DNA from: Plectrocnemia conspersa
Lineage: Eukaryota; Arthropoda; Insecta; Trichoptera; Polycentropodidae
Assembly: GCA_009617715.1 (NCBI GenBank)
Contig: VTFK01000335.1
Location: forward strand, 124,001 to 188,000
Direction: 5' to 3'
Length of the DNA stretch: 64,000 nt
The notes beneath the pieces are model-generated. The model had not been told where the DNA came from. It saw nothing but the letters and a program-made list of their open reading frames with translations, and did not search any database. Position numbers and translations under genes: made by a program. Numbering within the stretch: position 1 is the stretch's first letter; the number at the start of each line of letters is the position of its first letter. This document shows positions 11,341 through 22,380 of the stretch, piece by piece.

Positions 11341-12539
11341 TGATTTAGTATTTTTTTATGATTAATATTGGTATGTATAAACGAGAATGTCACGGTAAAT
11401 GTACGTTAAATGGTACGGTAAATGTTTGTAGTATTAGCTAAGAATAATATTATTATTATTAACTAGTGTTTTTCTTGTCAGATTTATTAAAGTGCAAACG
11501 TTCTTTCTATATAATTTGTGAATATTTAAGATAAGTTAGATAGTTTAGATTTTCCATGTTTTTTAATTATTATTTTCAGCATTAACCTGGATAATCAAGA
11601 GTATACAGTAATTAGTTAATAAAAATCATATTAAATCATTATTTATTTCATTGGTTAACTCTTGATTTAGATTGCCTTTAGATTGTCTTTAATTTATTTA
11701 AGAAAACATGTTTATTCGTTAAAAGTTAGCTGCGAGAAAAATAGCACATATTTAATTAGTGGTTTTAAACTTGGTTAAATATATATTTGTTTCCTTATAA
11801 AAAATATATAATAAATTTATTTTATGTTGTTGGATCTATATTGATTATCATACTGCTAGATTTTATGAAATATTAACAATATTTGAGCAATCTATAAATA
11901 TTTAGGAATAATGGAATATATTTTGGGCTACAAAACACCATAAAATTAGGACTCAAATTATATTATTGTATACTTATTTTTAATCAAATTTTATGTTATA
12001 TATAATATATAATATAATGTATGTTTTTATTATTTTGGTTGTTGGGTTATAAAATTAGTTATTAGCTGAATAAAAAACTATATACAATATATAAATTTAA
12101 TTTATTTTGATTTTTAGTGTAATTTAATGATTTTTATTTGCATTGTATAATAGTTACCTTAAATAAAAAAGTTGTTATTAATTACACGTATTTCTTAGAA
12201 ATAAAATAGAATAAATTCGCATTTTATTTTCTTGCTTTAAATATTTTTTTTTGAAATAAGTTAAATTTAAAATATTTTATTTTTACAAATTTATATTTAA
12301 TTTCCTTCTATTTTTCACAATTATTTGGCAATAAAAAATAATATTTTCACAATATATTCTAATAAAAAATGTTATCGCGTCGTAAAAAAATTCAGTAACA
12401 CACTTTTCCGCTCACAGATGTCTATAGAACATATTTTCAACGAAAATGAAAAATATATTATTCACAAAACCACCACCGTCAATAAAAAATAATATCACAA
12501 CACATCATAATAACATATTATAATGCGAATAAATAAACA
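11341..12539. other. AT-rich noncoding stretch
   Basis: No gene is visible. A 17-20 bp word, CAATAAAAAATAATAT, occurs at about 12329 and again at about 12480, so a short local duplication is possible. Confidence 0.5.
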
Positions 12540-12960
12540 TAACCCAGAATGAATTATTACTTCATGGTAGGGAGGTATTTTATTTTTTTCGCAACCCCAC
12601 CAGCGCGAAAACCGTTCGTTCGGGTCCCTGATTCGATTCAGAGAGCCGAATTGAATTTTCTCGGCGCAACTTCGCAACTTGTTTCGTGGCCGAAAGTTCG
12701 GCGATTGCTTTTTCCCGATCCCCGATGGCTTTGGCCCATAACGAAGGCTGTGTGTGATTGCGTGTACTATACTTTTTCCAAACCTCCGACCACCAAACCA
12801 CCCCCGGGCTGCTACGGCTGGAAAAACACGAATATTTCGGCGGGAGCGGCTTAAAAGTTTTCCTCGTACGAAATGAAAATATTCATGTACACACGTGTGT
12901 ATGTGTATGTGTGTACACAAAAGTTTCGATTTATTGTGCGCTTTACCGTTTCGATATTTA
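12540..12960. promoter_or_regulatory. GC-rich unique island with overlapping spurious frames
   Basis: Frames are open on both strands at once here (12495-12920 minus, 12549-12854 plus, 12580-12801 minus). This is what low stop density in CpG-rich DNA produces, and none has a recognisable domain. A GTGTGTATGTGTATGTGTGT-type run near 12894-12913 marks the island edge. A regulatory role is an inference from composition. Confidence 0.3.
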
Positions 12961-13660
12961 CGACCTTTTTATTATACATTTTCATATCGTAAATTCAAGT
13001 CATGCGTAAACATCGCGAAGATACACTTACTTTTTGTTATTATTGACTTAAAATAATAATAATATCATATTTTCAACATTTATTTTAATACTATACTCAC
13101 AAAAATAAATATTCATATTATTGTTTTATTACAAAATCTTATTGATTCACTGTTAAGCTTTATTCAAATAAAATATCAGAGGTATAAATATCTAAATGTA
13201 TCTTTAAAAACACATCTATCCCTTTCATTTTAAAAGAATTCACTTCCCAATATTTGATTGAACATTGATTTCTTTTTCGTTTAAGCACATATAAATTATG
13301 TTTCATGTGTATGTTCCATGAAAAAAAATGACAAATAAAATACTTGAGAAAAGTTAATAATTTACTAAGAAATATATATCGCAGAGCATTGCTACATACT
13401 TGTAAATAATAATAATTGGGTAAATTTATTTTTTTAATTTGTCTGTTTGTACGCAGGAAAAATATCCACTTAAGGTTTGATGATTCGCCATTTTTCTTAT
13501 ATTTTTCATTTGATTTTTCTAAGCTCTTTTGAATTTATTTTTTCATCGAGATAATTTTAGATTAAAATTTTAATACTATTTTCGAGATGTAAAAAGCATT
13601 GGCAATATTTTTAATGTAAATTTTTAACAAATCTCTATTTTGTCTTTAGAATTTTATAAT
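12961..13660. other. AT-rich noncoding stretch
   Basis: No gene or distinct repeat is visible. Confidence 0.5.
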
Positions 13661-13664
13661 CATA

Positions 13665-14460
13665 ATTATAATATTCATGGTCAAAATAAATATCAAATGT
13701 TTATAATAAAAATAGCATACGGTCAGAAAAAAAAACAATGAATGGTAATAATTTTATTATTTAGTGTTAGAATAAATATCAAATGGTGATAATAAAAATA
13801 TAGGACGATTAGAATTAAAATAAAGGATGATAATATGAATAAAAGAAATATTATAACATATATAATTATGAATGGGCAATAAATAATTTATTTTTTGTAT
13901 GTCTTATAAAATATCTCGCTCGCACCAAAACTGTTGAACGGGTTAGGTGAAATTAAGCGTTGGTCAAAACATTGAACATGAATGATTCTCATCGAATCTG
14001 CATCGAATCAAGTATGTAAGACGCGAGGGTATTTAGAGCGACGAACGAAGCGGGAATAACGATAGCCGCGACGAAGAGCACGCTTGGCTTGTTGTATTGA
14101 CATCTGACAATGTTGCGAGTCCAACCAAACGAGTTGGCCCTAAAATACCTTGATAATGACCATGCTTATTAACCAATATTATTCTAACTGTTATAAAGTC
14201 TGAACTGAATTAATACTGACTGAAAAAAAAAGGTTCTAACTATCTGTCAAAATAATTCTCACCAGTCTAATCTCAATTCTAATCATTTAATTTAAATTCC
14301 GACTAATTAATATTAATTCTGACCATATAATATTTATCCTGGCCCCTTATATTCTGACCGATGTATTCTGATTTTTTAATATACATTTTGATCCATGTAA
14401 TGATATAAATGCTGACAGCAAACGTATTAAAATTCTGACCCTAAAAATACGACACTAATA
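13665..14460. mobile_element. Foldback-like structure with opposed 20-bp minisatellite arms
   Basis: The left side (about 13665-13870) is a run of roughly 20-22 bp units with the theme GGTCAGAATAAATATCAAAT, clearest at 13679, 13720, 13765-13785 and 13804. The right side (about 14165-14460) repeats the reverse-complement theme ATTCTGACCATATAATATT, clearest near 14180, 14313, 14350, 14364 and 14431. Between them lies a unique, CpG-rich centre of about 250 bp (13905-14155) with no open frame of note. Oppositely oriented minisatellite arms around a unique core resemble Foldback-type elements. I see no transposase and no certain target duplication. Confidence 0.6.
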
Positions 14461-14924
14461 TTGATATCGATAACGTTTATTCACCACACTTCCTTTTATA
14501 ACTTACTGATTCTTGCTTTTAATTTTCTTCAAACTTACCTAGCTGACTTACTTAGTTATCTAATCTATTAGTATCATTAATCAAGTGACAAAAAAATGCT
14601 TTGCAAGTAAAAACTGTTCCTTAAATTATCAGTTTTAAAAAAATATATGTTAATTCTTTTTTTTTCAAAAGCGAATTTTTAGAAATGTTTTTTTTATTTT
14701 TTTGTATGTCGAATTGTGATATTTTTTACATTAATAATACCTTGCACGACTACATTGTTGTGGGGGCCGATTTATTTAGTTACAATCTTGGCGGCACTCT
14801 GGCAACAGGAACCATCAATTTTTTATCACCCAATTTGAATCATACTTACGTGAATAAAAAGATTGTGGATTGCTTATTTGTACAAATAATTTTCAACCCA
14901 AATAAAAGTATTTTTTAACAAGTC
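14461..14924. other. AT-rich noncoding stretch
   Basis: No gene is visible. The 77-codon plus frame at 14685-14918 begins with a Phe-rich low-complexity run and has no domain. Confidence 0.45.
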
Positions 14925-15460
14925 AGGTGAACGAGGCACGTGGTGATCGCGCACACCACCATGTATCATTCTTTCGATAGCACCAAGTATAAAATGGTGA
15001 ACGCCGTGACCTGTCACGCGCTATCACGGAATGTCACACCGAATGAAAAAATACCTCCGAGTGAGACCTGTTTTTTTGAAAAAGAGAAAAAAACTCTTTC
15101 CCTACCACCTCTTTGCTTCGTCCGCTTCCACCATTCCACCTTGCTTCGTATTATTATTATACGACGAGCCTACCTGCGTAATCTCAACTTTGAACTTTAT
15201 AAAACAACATAAATCTCTCGCGGCGGACAGCCAAAGAGACGCGTATTAAAGACCCGCCAGCGTAACGTGACGTCGTGTAAGTCCACTTTAATAATACGAT
15301 ATTTTTTAATATTATAGTATGTGTGTTTAATTAACATATAAAGTCGTAAATTCGACGGCCGAAAAATAAACAAGTAATCGATTTGCATACGTAACGTAAT
15401 CAATTGTACAAGTTCGTAATGTGATAATAAATTGTCAGATTGACACGATACTGTTTTCAT
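14925..15460. promoter_or_regulatory. GC-richer island with clustered palindromic binding-site words
   Basis: A CACGTG E-box at 14937-14942 overlaps the inverted pair GTGGTG/CACCAC (14940-14959). GTGACCTGTCAC (15006-15017) is an inverted repeat of GTGAC, followed by ATGTCACACC near 15031, a T-box-like word. Frames at 14940-15212 and 15031-15249 overlap each other and have no domain. The motif cluster supports, but does not prove, regulatory DNA. Confidence 0.35.
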
Positions 15461-16060
15461 TGAATAGAAACTTAAAATGTATTAATTAATTAATATTGAT
15501 ACATTTTTTTATATTAATTGAGCGGAAAAATATTGTGAAATGTTGAGAAGCTATTTTTTCTACCCCCAAACATTGCATGCGGATACTTAACCCTCGAATA
15601 TTGCCCCAATTGTTCATCCATGTTCAGCTTCAAAATATTCTATTGAAAATTTGATAAAGCATACATAGGTTGCAGTAAATGTTCATAATATAGACGTGAT
15701 GCTCATAATAAATGCGCAAATGTTATTTTTGCAATGATAAATTTTCCAAATTCAGTTCTGAACCATTTATGAATTCACTATTTAATTTATTAGGCAAAAT
15801 AAATTGTATATTTGTTCAGTTTAATATTCTTAGATGTGTACTAGTATCTGTGATTCAAGTGTCATTTTTCAGCCATATAAGACGCGTAGTTTGTGTACAG
15901 AAGTAAAACGTTGACGACGCATTTCGTCACGCTCTCTGAATTTATTTAGAAAATGAGCAAAGAAGGATTTGCATTAAATTTTGCGTTAAAAGTAGAATTG
16001 AGTAAATAATATTCAGAGACATAATTTCAGCTTTTTCAGGATAGATCCGATGCCGTTTTT
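15461..16060. other. AT-rich noncoding stretch
   Basis: No gene is visible. TTAACCCTCGAATATTG near 15588 resembles the start of TTAA-flanked piggyBac-type elements, but no matching end is present. Confidence 0.45.
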
Positions 16061-16343
16061 TTTATTTTATTTTAAGGGTAACCCGAAGATTTCGTTATTA
16101 AGATTAGGGCTTCCGACACGGGTAGAACCAGAACGAGGTACCCGGGTACGCACACGTTTTTTAAGAAACCGAAAACCCTGTCATTTGAATTTAATTATAA
16201 TATTTGATTTTTTCATATGACATATATATCTCACATAATTTTTGAATATGCAAAATTCTCCGGATATTCTTCTACTTTGCAAAAGTGAACCCGTCCCCAT
16301 AACGATATTTGGTGCTCCCGTTGTCTGAGTCTGCTGTATTCAC

Positions 16344-16369
16344 AGCTGCATTCAGACTAGGTAGTGAGA
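16344..16369 (+). repeat. Dispersed 26-bp repeat, copy 1
   Basis: This segment (AGCTGCATTCAGA then AGGTAGTGAGA) matches the minus strand of 39040-39065 at 24 of 26 positions. Similarity fades on both sides. Both could be remnants of one transposon family. Confidence 0.55.
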
Positions 16370-16379
16370 GCGGTGTATC

Positions 16380-16404
16380 AAATAGGGATAGGGAATCCCT
16401 ATTT
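16380..16404. other. Perfect 10-bp stem hairpin
   Basis: AAATAGGGAT and ATCCCTATTT form a perfect inverted repeat around the 5-base loop AGGGA. It lies 11 bp after the dispersed 26-bp repeat, so it may be part of the same element. Confidence 0.6.
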
Positions 16405-17735
16405 ACCAGTATATTTAGCTATTTAATAATATATTTAGATTATATGACGATAAGATAAGTATATTTTGTTTCGGCATCCTTGAGCATTTGCCGGTTAACA
16501 AAAAAAATAAAAGTGCTAATATTTATTTGCTGGATTAATTAAACAATGGGTCAAGGGTTCAACAACGGTGTACAATTCTGCGAGCTTTTGCTTTTAAACT
16601 AGGATTTATTAGGATTTGATTAAAAATGATTTAATAATTATTAGAATAGATTGATTTAATTATAAATTATTTGATTTGGTAATTAATATTTATTATTGTT
16701 TTTGAAGTAACAAAAAATTTATTCTTCATTTTTGCAAAAATGAAAAGAGAAAATTTTGCATGTAGTAGAAGATTATAAAATTTTCAATTCAAATTTTATG
16801 ATGCTTTCAAGATTATAATCTGCGAGAGTTGACAATAGTCGGCACTTCATAAAGTTTCTATTAATTATTTGACCCATAGTAGAAACACATTTGTGATCCC
16901 TTTCACGTATTTTTACAATAAACAAATTTGTATAATAAAATTGTCCCACGTTCACGCACAAATAGCGAAAGAAGAGTTGGTTCTGAAATATTTTTTGCCA
17001 TTTTGACTATCTTACTTTGGTTAGATGACAAAATTGCATCTTTACTGTGGACCTTAAAATTGGTATATAATGACTAAAATTCTTAGATTCATCTTTATAA
17101 AATCTAGATTAGTTTCATCTGATATTCCGGTTGAAGAACAATTTTCGATTTTATTCAGCTATATAGTTATAAATATGTATTGTTATATTATATGCAATTA
17201 ATATAATAAAGCGACTATATTCACAAAATGACTATATTAAGGGAAAAAAATTAAAAAAAAGTAATGGGTAAAAAAACTTCGGATAACGAATCTTCAATTT
17301 AAGAAATTAAAATACCATTAGTTCGGTTATGAATGCTATTAAAGCAAAATAAATAGATTCATGGAATTTACTAAAATATTTAAAATTTCTGGAATCCACT
17401 GGTAAAACAATTCTAGAAAAGCTTTTTAATTGCTTACTATCTATTAAATCTACATAAATGGTAGAGTGAGCGCGTATTTTACGTTGCCAACAATTTTTCA
17501 TCAAAAATTCGAAGTCAACATATAAAACACTAAATGCATTGATATTTATGAAATATTACTTTTTAGAAAAATATAACAGCAATAAAGAAATACATTTTTA
17601 ATAAATTTCACTTTAGAATGCATGTAATGTAATATAAAAATTACCCGGAACCGATCCGGGTACCCGGTTAATTAATGGAAAAATACCCGATGATCCGGTA
17701 ATGAATTTGGCCGGGTATTTGGATGAAGATTCGTA

Positions 17736-18240
17736 GTATTTCATTAAATGTCATGGACGGCAAATGTCCCCACCTGCCTTCCCTAAATGACGTCGCTGGT
17801 AATAATATTAAATAATAAGTAAAAAAATACTTTTTGATACTACATAATAAGAAATCAGGTCAGATTATTATTAATCCTCATTTTGTTATTAAAATGATTT
17901 AAACGATAAATGAAAAATTAATTAATATATAACTAAAGGACAACATTCACTTTCTGATCATTAGCTAGTATTTAATATTTTTGTAAATAAATTGTCAATT
18001 TAATATAAAAAAATATTTACTCAAACATGTCCCAGTGACCTGGGAGTAATATATTATATTTTTTGAGAAGCGTATTATATTTTTTACTCACTGCCGTATC
18101 ATATAACAAGTTTTCTTCATACACCACTTTACAGAAATTTGCATACGACGCGATCTTCATCATTCGCGACAATGATTAATTACACCTTTTTATCTATAAT
18201 CTGTTGAAGCAACCAGGAAGATGTGCTTGTAAAAATTTAA
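17736..18240. other. AT-rich noncoding stretch
   Basis: Nothing gene-like is visible. The related words GTATTATATTTTTTG near 18044 and 18070 suggest a small local duplication. Confidence 0.45.
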
Positions 18241-18640
18241 AAATAATATACACCCAAATTTTCTATACTCTCAAATGAGTCGATCGGAATGTATCTTTTT
18301 TTCGGGATCGGGGTCGCCGTGGACCCCAACACAAAAGGGAGGACCTTCGAGACCGGTATCAGCCGATAAGCCATGGCAAGATATGACGTCACATATAGCA
18401 ATGGTCCGCAAGATCCCCTCCGATTCCCCACAGCGGGCTCGCGGCGAAGAACCCCCCGAAACGCTCGCGGCCCAATGATTTACGACCCTACAATGTGGTG
18501 CGCCATGATTTATAGCCAAGTCCGAAATTCGTTGAACACACACACACACATCCATATCATTTATATACCCACACGTCCAAACAATAACCACGGGATTTTA
18601 TCGGTTCGGAATTCGCGCCTCTAAACACTATTTTTAAGAG
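18241..18640. promoter_or_regulatory. GC-rich unique island with duplicated homeodomain-like site
   Basis: Four overlapping frames on both strands (18237-18624) are open together, as expected of CpG-rich noncoding DNA. ATGATTTACGACC at 18475 and ATGATTTATAGCC at 18505 form a direct pair 30 bp apart and resemble posterior-Hox/Caudal core words (TTTAYNR). TGACGTCA, a perfect CRE palindrome, lies at about 18383-18390. An (AC)7 run at 18536-18550 closes the island. Confidence 0.35.
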
Positions 18641-19370
18641 ATGTGTTTAATTGAAAGGAAAAATGTGGAATGGTGCCGTTTGTGTCAAAGTAATTACGGT
18701 AGGTCAGTGTGTTTGTGTGCAAATAGCATGGGCGGCACGTGAAGCTCGACTTTTTATTGAGTTGTGTTTTAACTAAACGATTCCTCTGCAAGTCACGTGG
18801 TAGCCACTTGCCGTCCGTAAACTTTTTCGCTCAAAGCTCACCGATCATGAGCTATAGTGTGAATGGACCTTGCCTGAAGCTCATTTTCTCTTTTTCTACT
18901 GGCTTGTATAAATATATATGCATATATAATATATTTATAGCATAATATAAAATACATTTTGTGGACACAATATTTTAATAAATAATTAATTAATACGTTA
19001 TCTATAACGGTGTTCATACAAGATATGTATTCTATTTTTATAACTACTGATAAATTCTGATGAAAATAATTTCTCAAATCAGAAAAATCTAAAATAAAAT
19101 TTTTGCGCCTTAATACACAATGATACTATTTACATTTTTCTATTGATACTATTTACAAGTCAAATATTTTTTTAATAAATAAAAAACGTTAAAGACAGCG
19201 TCTCCTATGTAAATTACTAGTAAAATATGTTAATTAAAACTGTTGATAACCTTAAATTAAAAGATTATAAACCGCAATTATTTTCATAGGAACCTAACAC
19301 ATTTAATTGAACATGGTATCAAAATACACAAACATTGTCCAAATTGCCTTTTAAACTCCCTCACCTGGCG
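18641..19370. other. Mixed, mainly AT-rich noncoding stretch
   Basis: No gene is visible. TGATACTATTTACA is directly repeated at 19121 and 19144. Frames at 18739-18945 and 18838-19077 lie opposite each other and lack domains. Confidence 0.45.
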
Positions 19371-20089
19371 TGAGATGTAAATAAAAACGGATAGCCTATC
19401 TATAAAGCCAGTGTGTATGTGAGTTTATGTTTCGATATAAAGTGGATGTAAAAGGAGTGTTGTAGTAGCACTAAGGAGCTATCGTGTCGCCGTGAAACAG
19501 AGAGACTAAACGTTATGGTTCCATATTGAGCGATAAAAGCAAATAATGTTTACGGTTATGGCGGCATTACGGTATGGCACACTTGTTGTTGCCTCTCCCC
19601 GAGCTGCTCACAGTGCCGGGCCTCTCAACTTTGCACCTATTATTACGTCATTATTGGCTCAATTCAGACTATGGGTTGAGAAGAGGAAAGGGGGGGGGGA
19701 TAAGATTGATTTTTTATTGAGTGGCGTTCAGGTTAATTCAATTGTTATTGACATATATGGATATATTATTGTAGCTTATCTGCAGTCAATAAGTAATAAT
19801 AATAAAGAGCTTTTCTTTTGCAATTGTAGTTATTCTTATACTAGATAAATAATTTAAAAATGTGAAATCACATTCACACTATTTTGTTTTACTTATTTAA
19901 TTTTTTTATTCATACAATTTAATTTATAAGAAACATTTATCATAATATGATTTTTGGGGTTTAATTTAAATAAAATATTAGACTGTTATTTAATCTTATA
20001 ATGAACAAAAATATACTGTGCCATATATATATAGATATACAGAAAAGGCCTTGGATAAGGATTGTCATTAGTTATATTTAAAAAAATTG
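19371..20089. other. Small GC-richer patch, then AT-rich DNA
   Basis: The patch at 19371-19740 includes a run of ten G at 19690-19699 and the plus frame 19546-19848 (100 codons), which passes through that run and has no domain. I do not call it a gene. Confidence 0.45.
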
Positions 20090-21651
20090 TCGGACATCGC
20101 TTGCTCGGATGATTTAACTCGGTTAATTGGGCGATCGTAGACAGTTTGTAACCTATTACGACCGATGGTCGAAAGAATGTTTCACTTCTTTAGGGTTCCT
20201 CAAGGGACCAACATGAGCACTGTGCTCATTGCGTTATTTATTTATGACATAAATACGGAAGTAATAAATTCAAGTTTTGGTCATTATGCAGAAAACCTAA
20301 AATTATTTAAATAAATTCGATTTATAGCAGACTCTTTCTCTCTTTAGATTATCTATGGAGTCTGGCTTTCATCAACCGTTTGCCTTTTAGTGTCGGAAAG
20401 TGCCATTATGTGTCATTTTATTTATCTCGTTAGCCATCAGATTATTCTTAAGATCTCGGTGGGAACATTTTTGCTAGAGAAACTCCACTAAAGATCTCGT
20501 AAGCACTTTTGATAGCAAGCAAATCTTCTAATGTGTTTTAAATCTTCTAAAGGCTTTGTTATGAGGAATGAATTTCACTTTGACGATCTGTCAGATATTT
20601 GCGTCCTCTATGACACTTTAGATCGTAGCATTCTTGAATCGGTATCTATAATTTGGAATCCCCGAATAACTCAATCAAAAAAGTTTAGAAAAGGTTCTTG
20701 AGATACCTTTGTAAGAGAATATTTGGTTATTATCCGTTCTTGTATCCCAGAATATTAAGTTTAAAATCTATGTTCCTGTTTCTCTAAAAACTTATTTTTT
20801 CGAGAAAAAATAAAATATTTATTTTTTTTTTAAGGTATGTGAGTACGAATTGTATATGTAGTTGTATCCTAGCGTTGGCATATAATTCATTGCATTCTAA
20901 GCGTAACATCTATTCAATGAAGCATTTTTTAAAGTTGCTAAGGGAAGGTATCGACAACCCGTCAATGCTCGGTGACTTTCATGTGCGAGCTTTAGGGTGC
21001 CTTAGAGCAGTGGTATCCAAACTATTTTGCTCGCGTAACCCTAAGACAGAAAAACAATAAGTGCGTACATCTGAATATACATCTTACATTGTTTGAAACA
21101 TTTGAATTTTTCTAAAATATTTTCTATCAACTCTTCTACGAATATTCGAATGCATCGCAACTGTCAATTTCTGATGTATTTGATGTTTTAGATCATAGAA
21201 TTATCACTTGGTGAGCCTTCAAATGTCGCCTTGCGTACCGCTTGGGGCTACACGCTTCTTACTTTATAGACTAGAGAGTCACAATCGCGTCCCTTATTCT
21301 TACCCGTTGCGGTCTGGATGTCAGCGCTTAAGAACTCTTCTCTTACACGAGCCATCCAGCTTGAGCTAAACATGAATATAAATAAACAAAATAATTAAGA
21401 AAGAGATATTTTACAATTTCCTCAACAAATTAAATTAAAAAAGAAAAAAAATAATTGATCGTGTAATTTCACATGGTCACTCTATTATATTTCTCACTAA
21501 TATTGTGTCGATGAGCGTCTTCATCATGGACGGACTGTACTTGTGTGCATCATGTATTTTTTTAAATATATTTTTTAAATCTTAATTATATAATTATGCA
21601 TTGATGAAGTCTGTCAAGTAATGATGGTCAGATTTGTTATAATAAAAAAAA
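20090..21651 (+). mobile_element. Decayed Jockey-like LINE, 3' part of reverse transcriptase and 3' end
   Basis: Translated pieces follow the order of a Jockey-clade ORF2. RDRRQFVTYY comes near 20129, then VPQGTN at 20195 and LFIYDI; YAEN at 20285-20296 stands where the catalytic YADD belongs. GFVMRNEFHFDD follows near 20552, then ESVSIIWNP near 20640 and FLKLLREGIDNPSML near 20930. The C-terminal Arg-Pro-Leu-Phe block continues after 21277. Multiple frameshifts and stops, and the lost YADD aspartates, mean it is dead. The 3' end is AATAAAAAAAAA at about 21651. The 5' part of the element is absent. A hAT-like insert (21008-21268) and about 135 bp near 21353-21488 interrupt it relative to the copy at 56523. 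Confidence 0.8.
21008..21268. mobile_element. hAT-like short insertion inside the LINE relic
   Basis: The insert begins CAGTGGTATCCAAAC, a start typical of hAT-family nonautonomous elements, and has GCGTACCGCTTGGGG near its other end. Comparison with the LINE copy at 56523-56873 shows the uninterrupted site, GTGCCCTGGAGAGTCGCG, so the boundaries follow directly. The flanks CCTTAGAG (21000-21007) and GACTAGAG (21269-21276) fit a diverged 8-bp target duplication, the size hAT elements make. The right terminal inverted repeat is not recognisable, so it has decayed or been trimmed. Confidence 0.6.
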
Positions 21652-21719
21652 ATACAATATAAATAAAAGTAAAACATTAAACGCAAAAACTATTTTTAAG
21701 CATATGCACGTTTACTAGC

Positions 21720-21780
21720 ATGATATACGAGTGGTATCAGTCGATGACAGTTAGCTAAAAAACCTCGGTTCGAATATCAT
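21720..21780 (+). pseudogene. tRNA-Ser-like relic (tRNA pseudogene or SINE head)
   Basis: CGAGTGGTATCAGTCGATGA at 21728 matches the D-arm/box A region of serine tRNAs (CGAGTGGTTAAGNCGATGG). It is followed by GTTAGCTAAA at the anticodon position (GCT) and a box B-like GGTTCGAAT at 21768. The variable arm and T-stem do not pair and the acceptor stem is not recognisable, so it is not functional. It sits 70 bp downstream of the LINE relic's A-rich tail. I see no SINE tail. Confidence 0.4.
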
Positions 21781-22380
21781 ATTACTGTTTTACCATAATG
21801 TTATTTAAATTTTATCGTGTATTAGTGATTATTATATAATTCTAATTCTAATCGATTATCACAGATTAGATTTTCCTAATCTCACGGACGAATTTCGTGA
21901 TGATTAAAAATATAAGTTAGGTCGTACATATTGGATATTGAAAAAAACGAGCTAAATTAGATAATTTAGAAAATTATATAACATATGTAAAAAAAATATG
22001 AACATTTTTTTTAATAAAAACTTTCAATATCCAAATCCTAAGTTACATGTAGTTAAATTTACAAAAAATAAATATTTTTTTCAATATGGCCATGTATAGC
22101 ACTGTATGCGATTAAAGCAAAAATTATTAATATTTTAACAAAAATATATTTTTTAAATACATTAATAAAATATTTTTTTATTATGCGACATTATGCCAAA
22201 AAAATAGAAAATTATAGCATAATTTATAAATACATCCCAAAAAAATAATTAAGCAAATTCACTTAATTAAAAAACAATATAAATTAGGCATTAAGCCACG
22301 CGGACTCGTACAAAAAAAACAAACAATGGCTTTGTTATATATATTATACTTTTTCTTTACTCTCCTCTGAAATTTATTGT
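21781..22380. other. AT-rich noncoding stretch
   Basis: Nothing gene-like is visible. It is rich in A-runs of 6-8 bases. Confidence 0.5.

Larger units (their letters stand above)
16105..17735. mobile_element. Candidate decayed hAT (Ac-like) element with ACCCGG-rich ends
   Basis: Two separated clusters of ACCCGG/CCGGGT words, GGTACCCGGGTAC near 16137 and several copies of ACCCGG, CCGGGTACCCGG and TACCCGATGATCCGG at 17640-17722, occur nowhere else in the window. Dense short subterminal motifs of this kind are known from Ac-type hAT elements. The interior (16400-17600) is AT-rich with no convincing transposase. A plus-strand stretch near 17124, DIPVEEQFSILFSYI, faintly recalls the hAT C-terminal ERxFS segment. 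Ends and target duplication are not certain; TAGGG at 16106 and CCCTA at 17781 are possible termini. Confidence 0.35.

Noticed and set aside
12495..12920. 141-codon minus-strand open frame, the longest in the window
   Set aside because: It lies in a CpG-rich island where frames on both strands are open together, has no domain and low sequence plausibility; random low stop density explains it.
17104..17175. DIPVEEQFSILFSYI as the hAT transposase C-terminal signature
   Set aside because: Only a handful of residues fit, stops surround it, and no other hAT block aligns; kept only as a weak hint for the 16105-17735 candidate.
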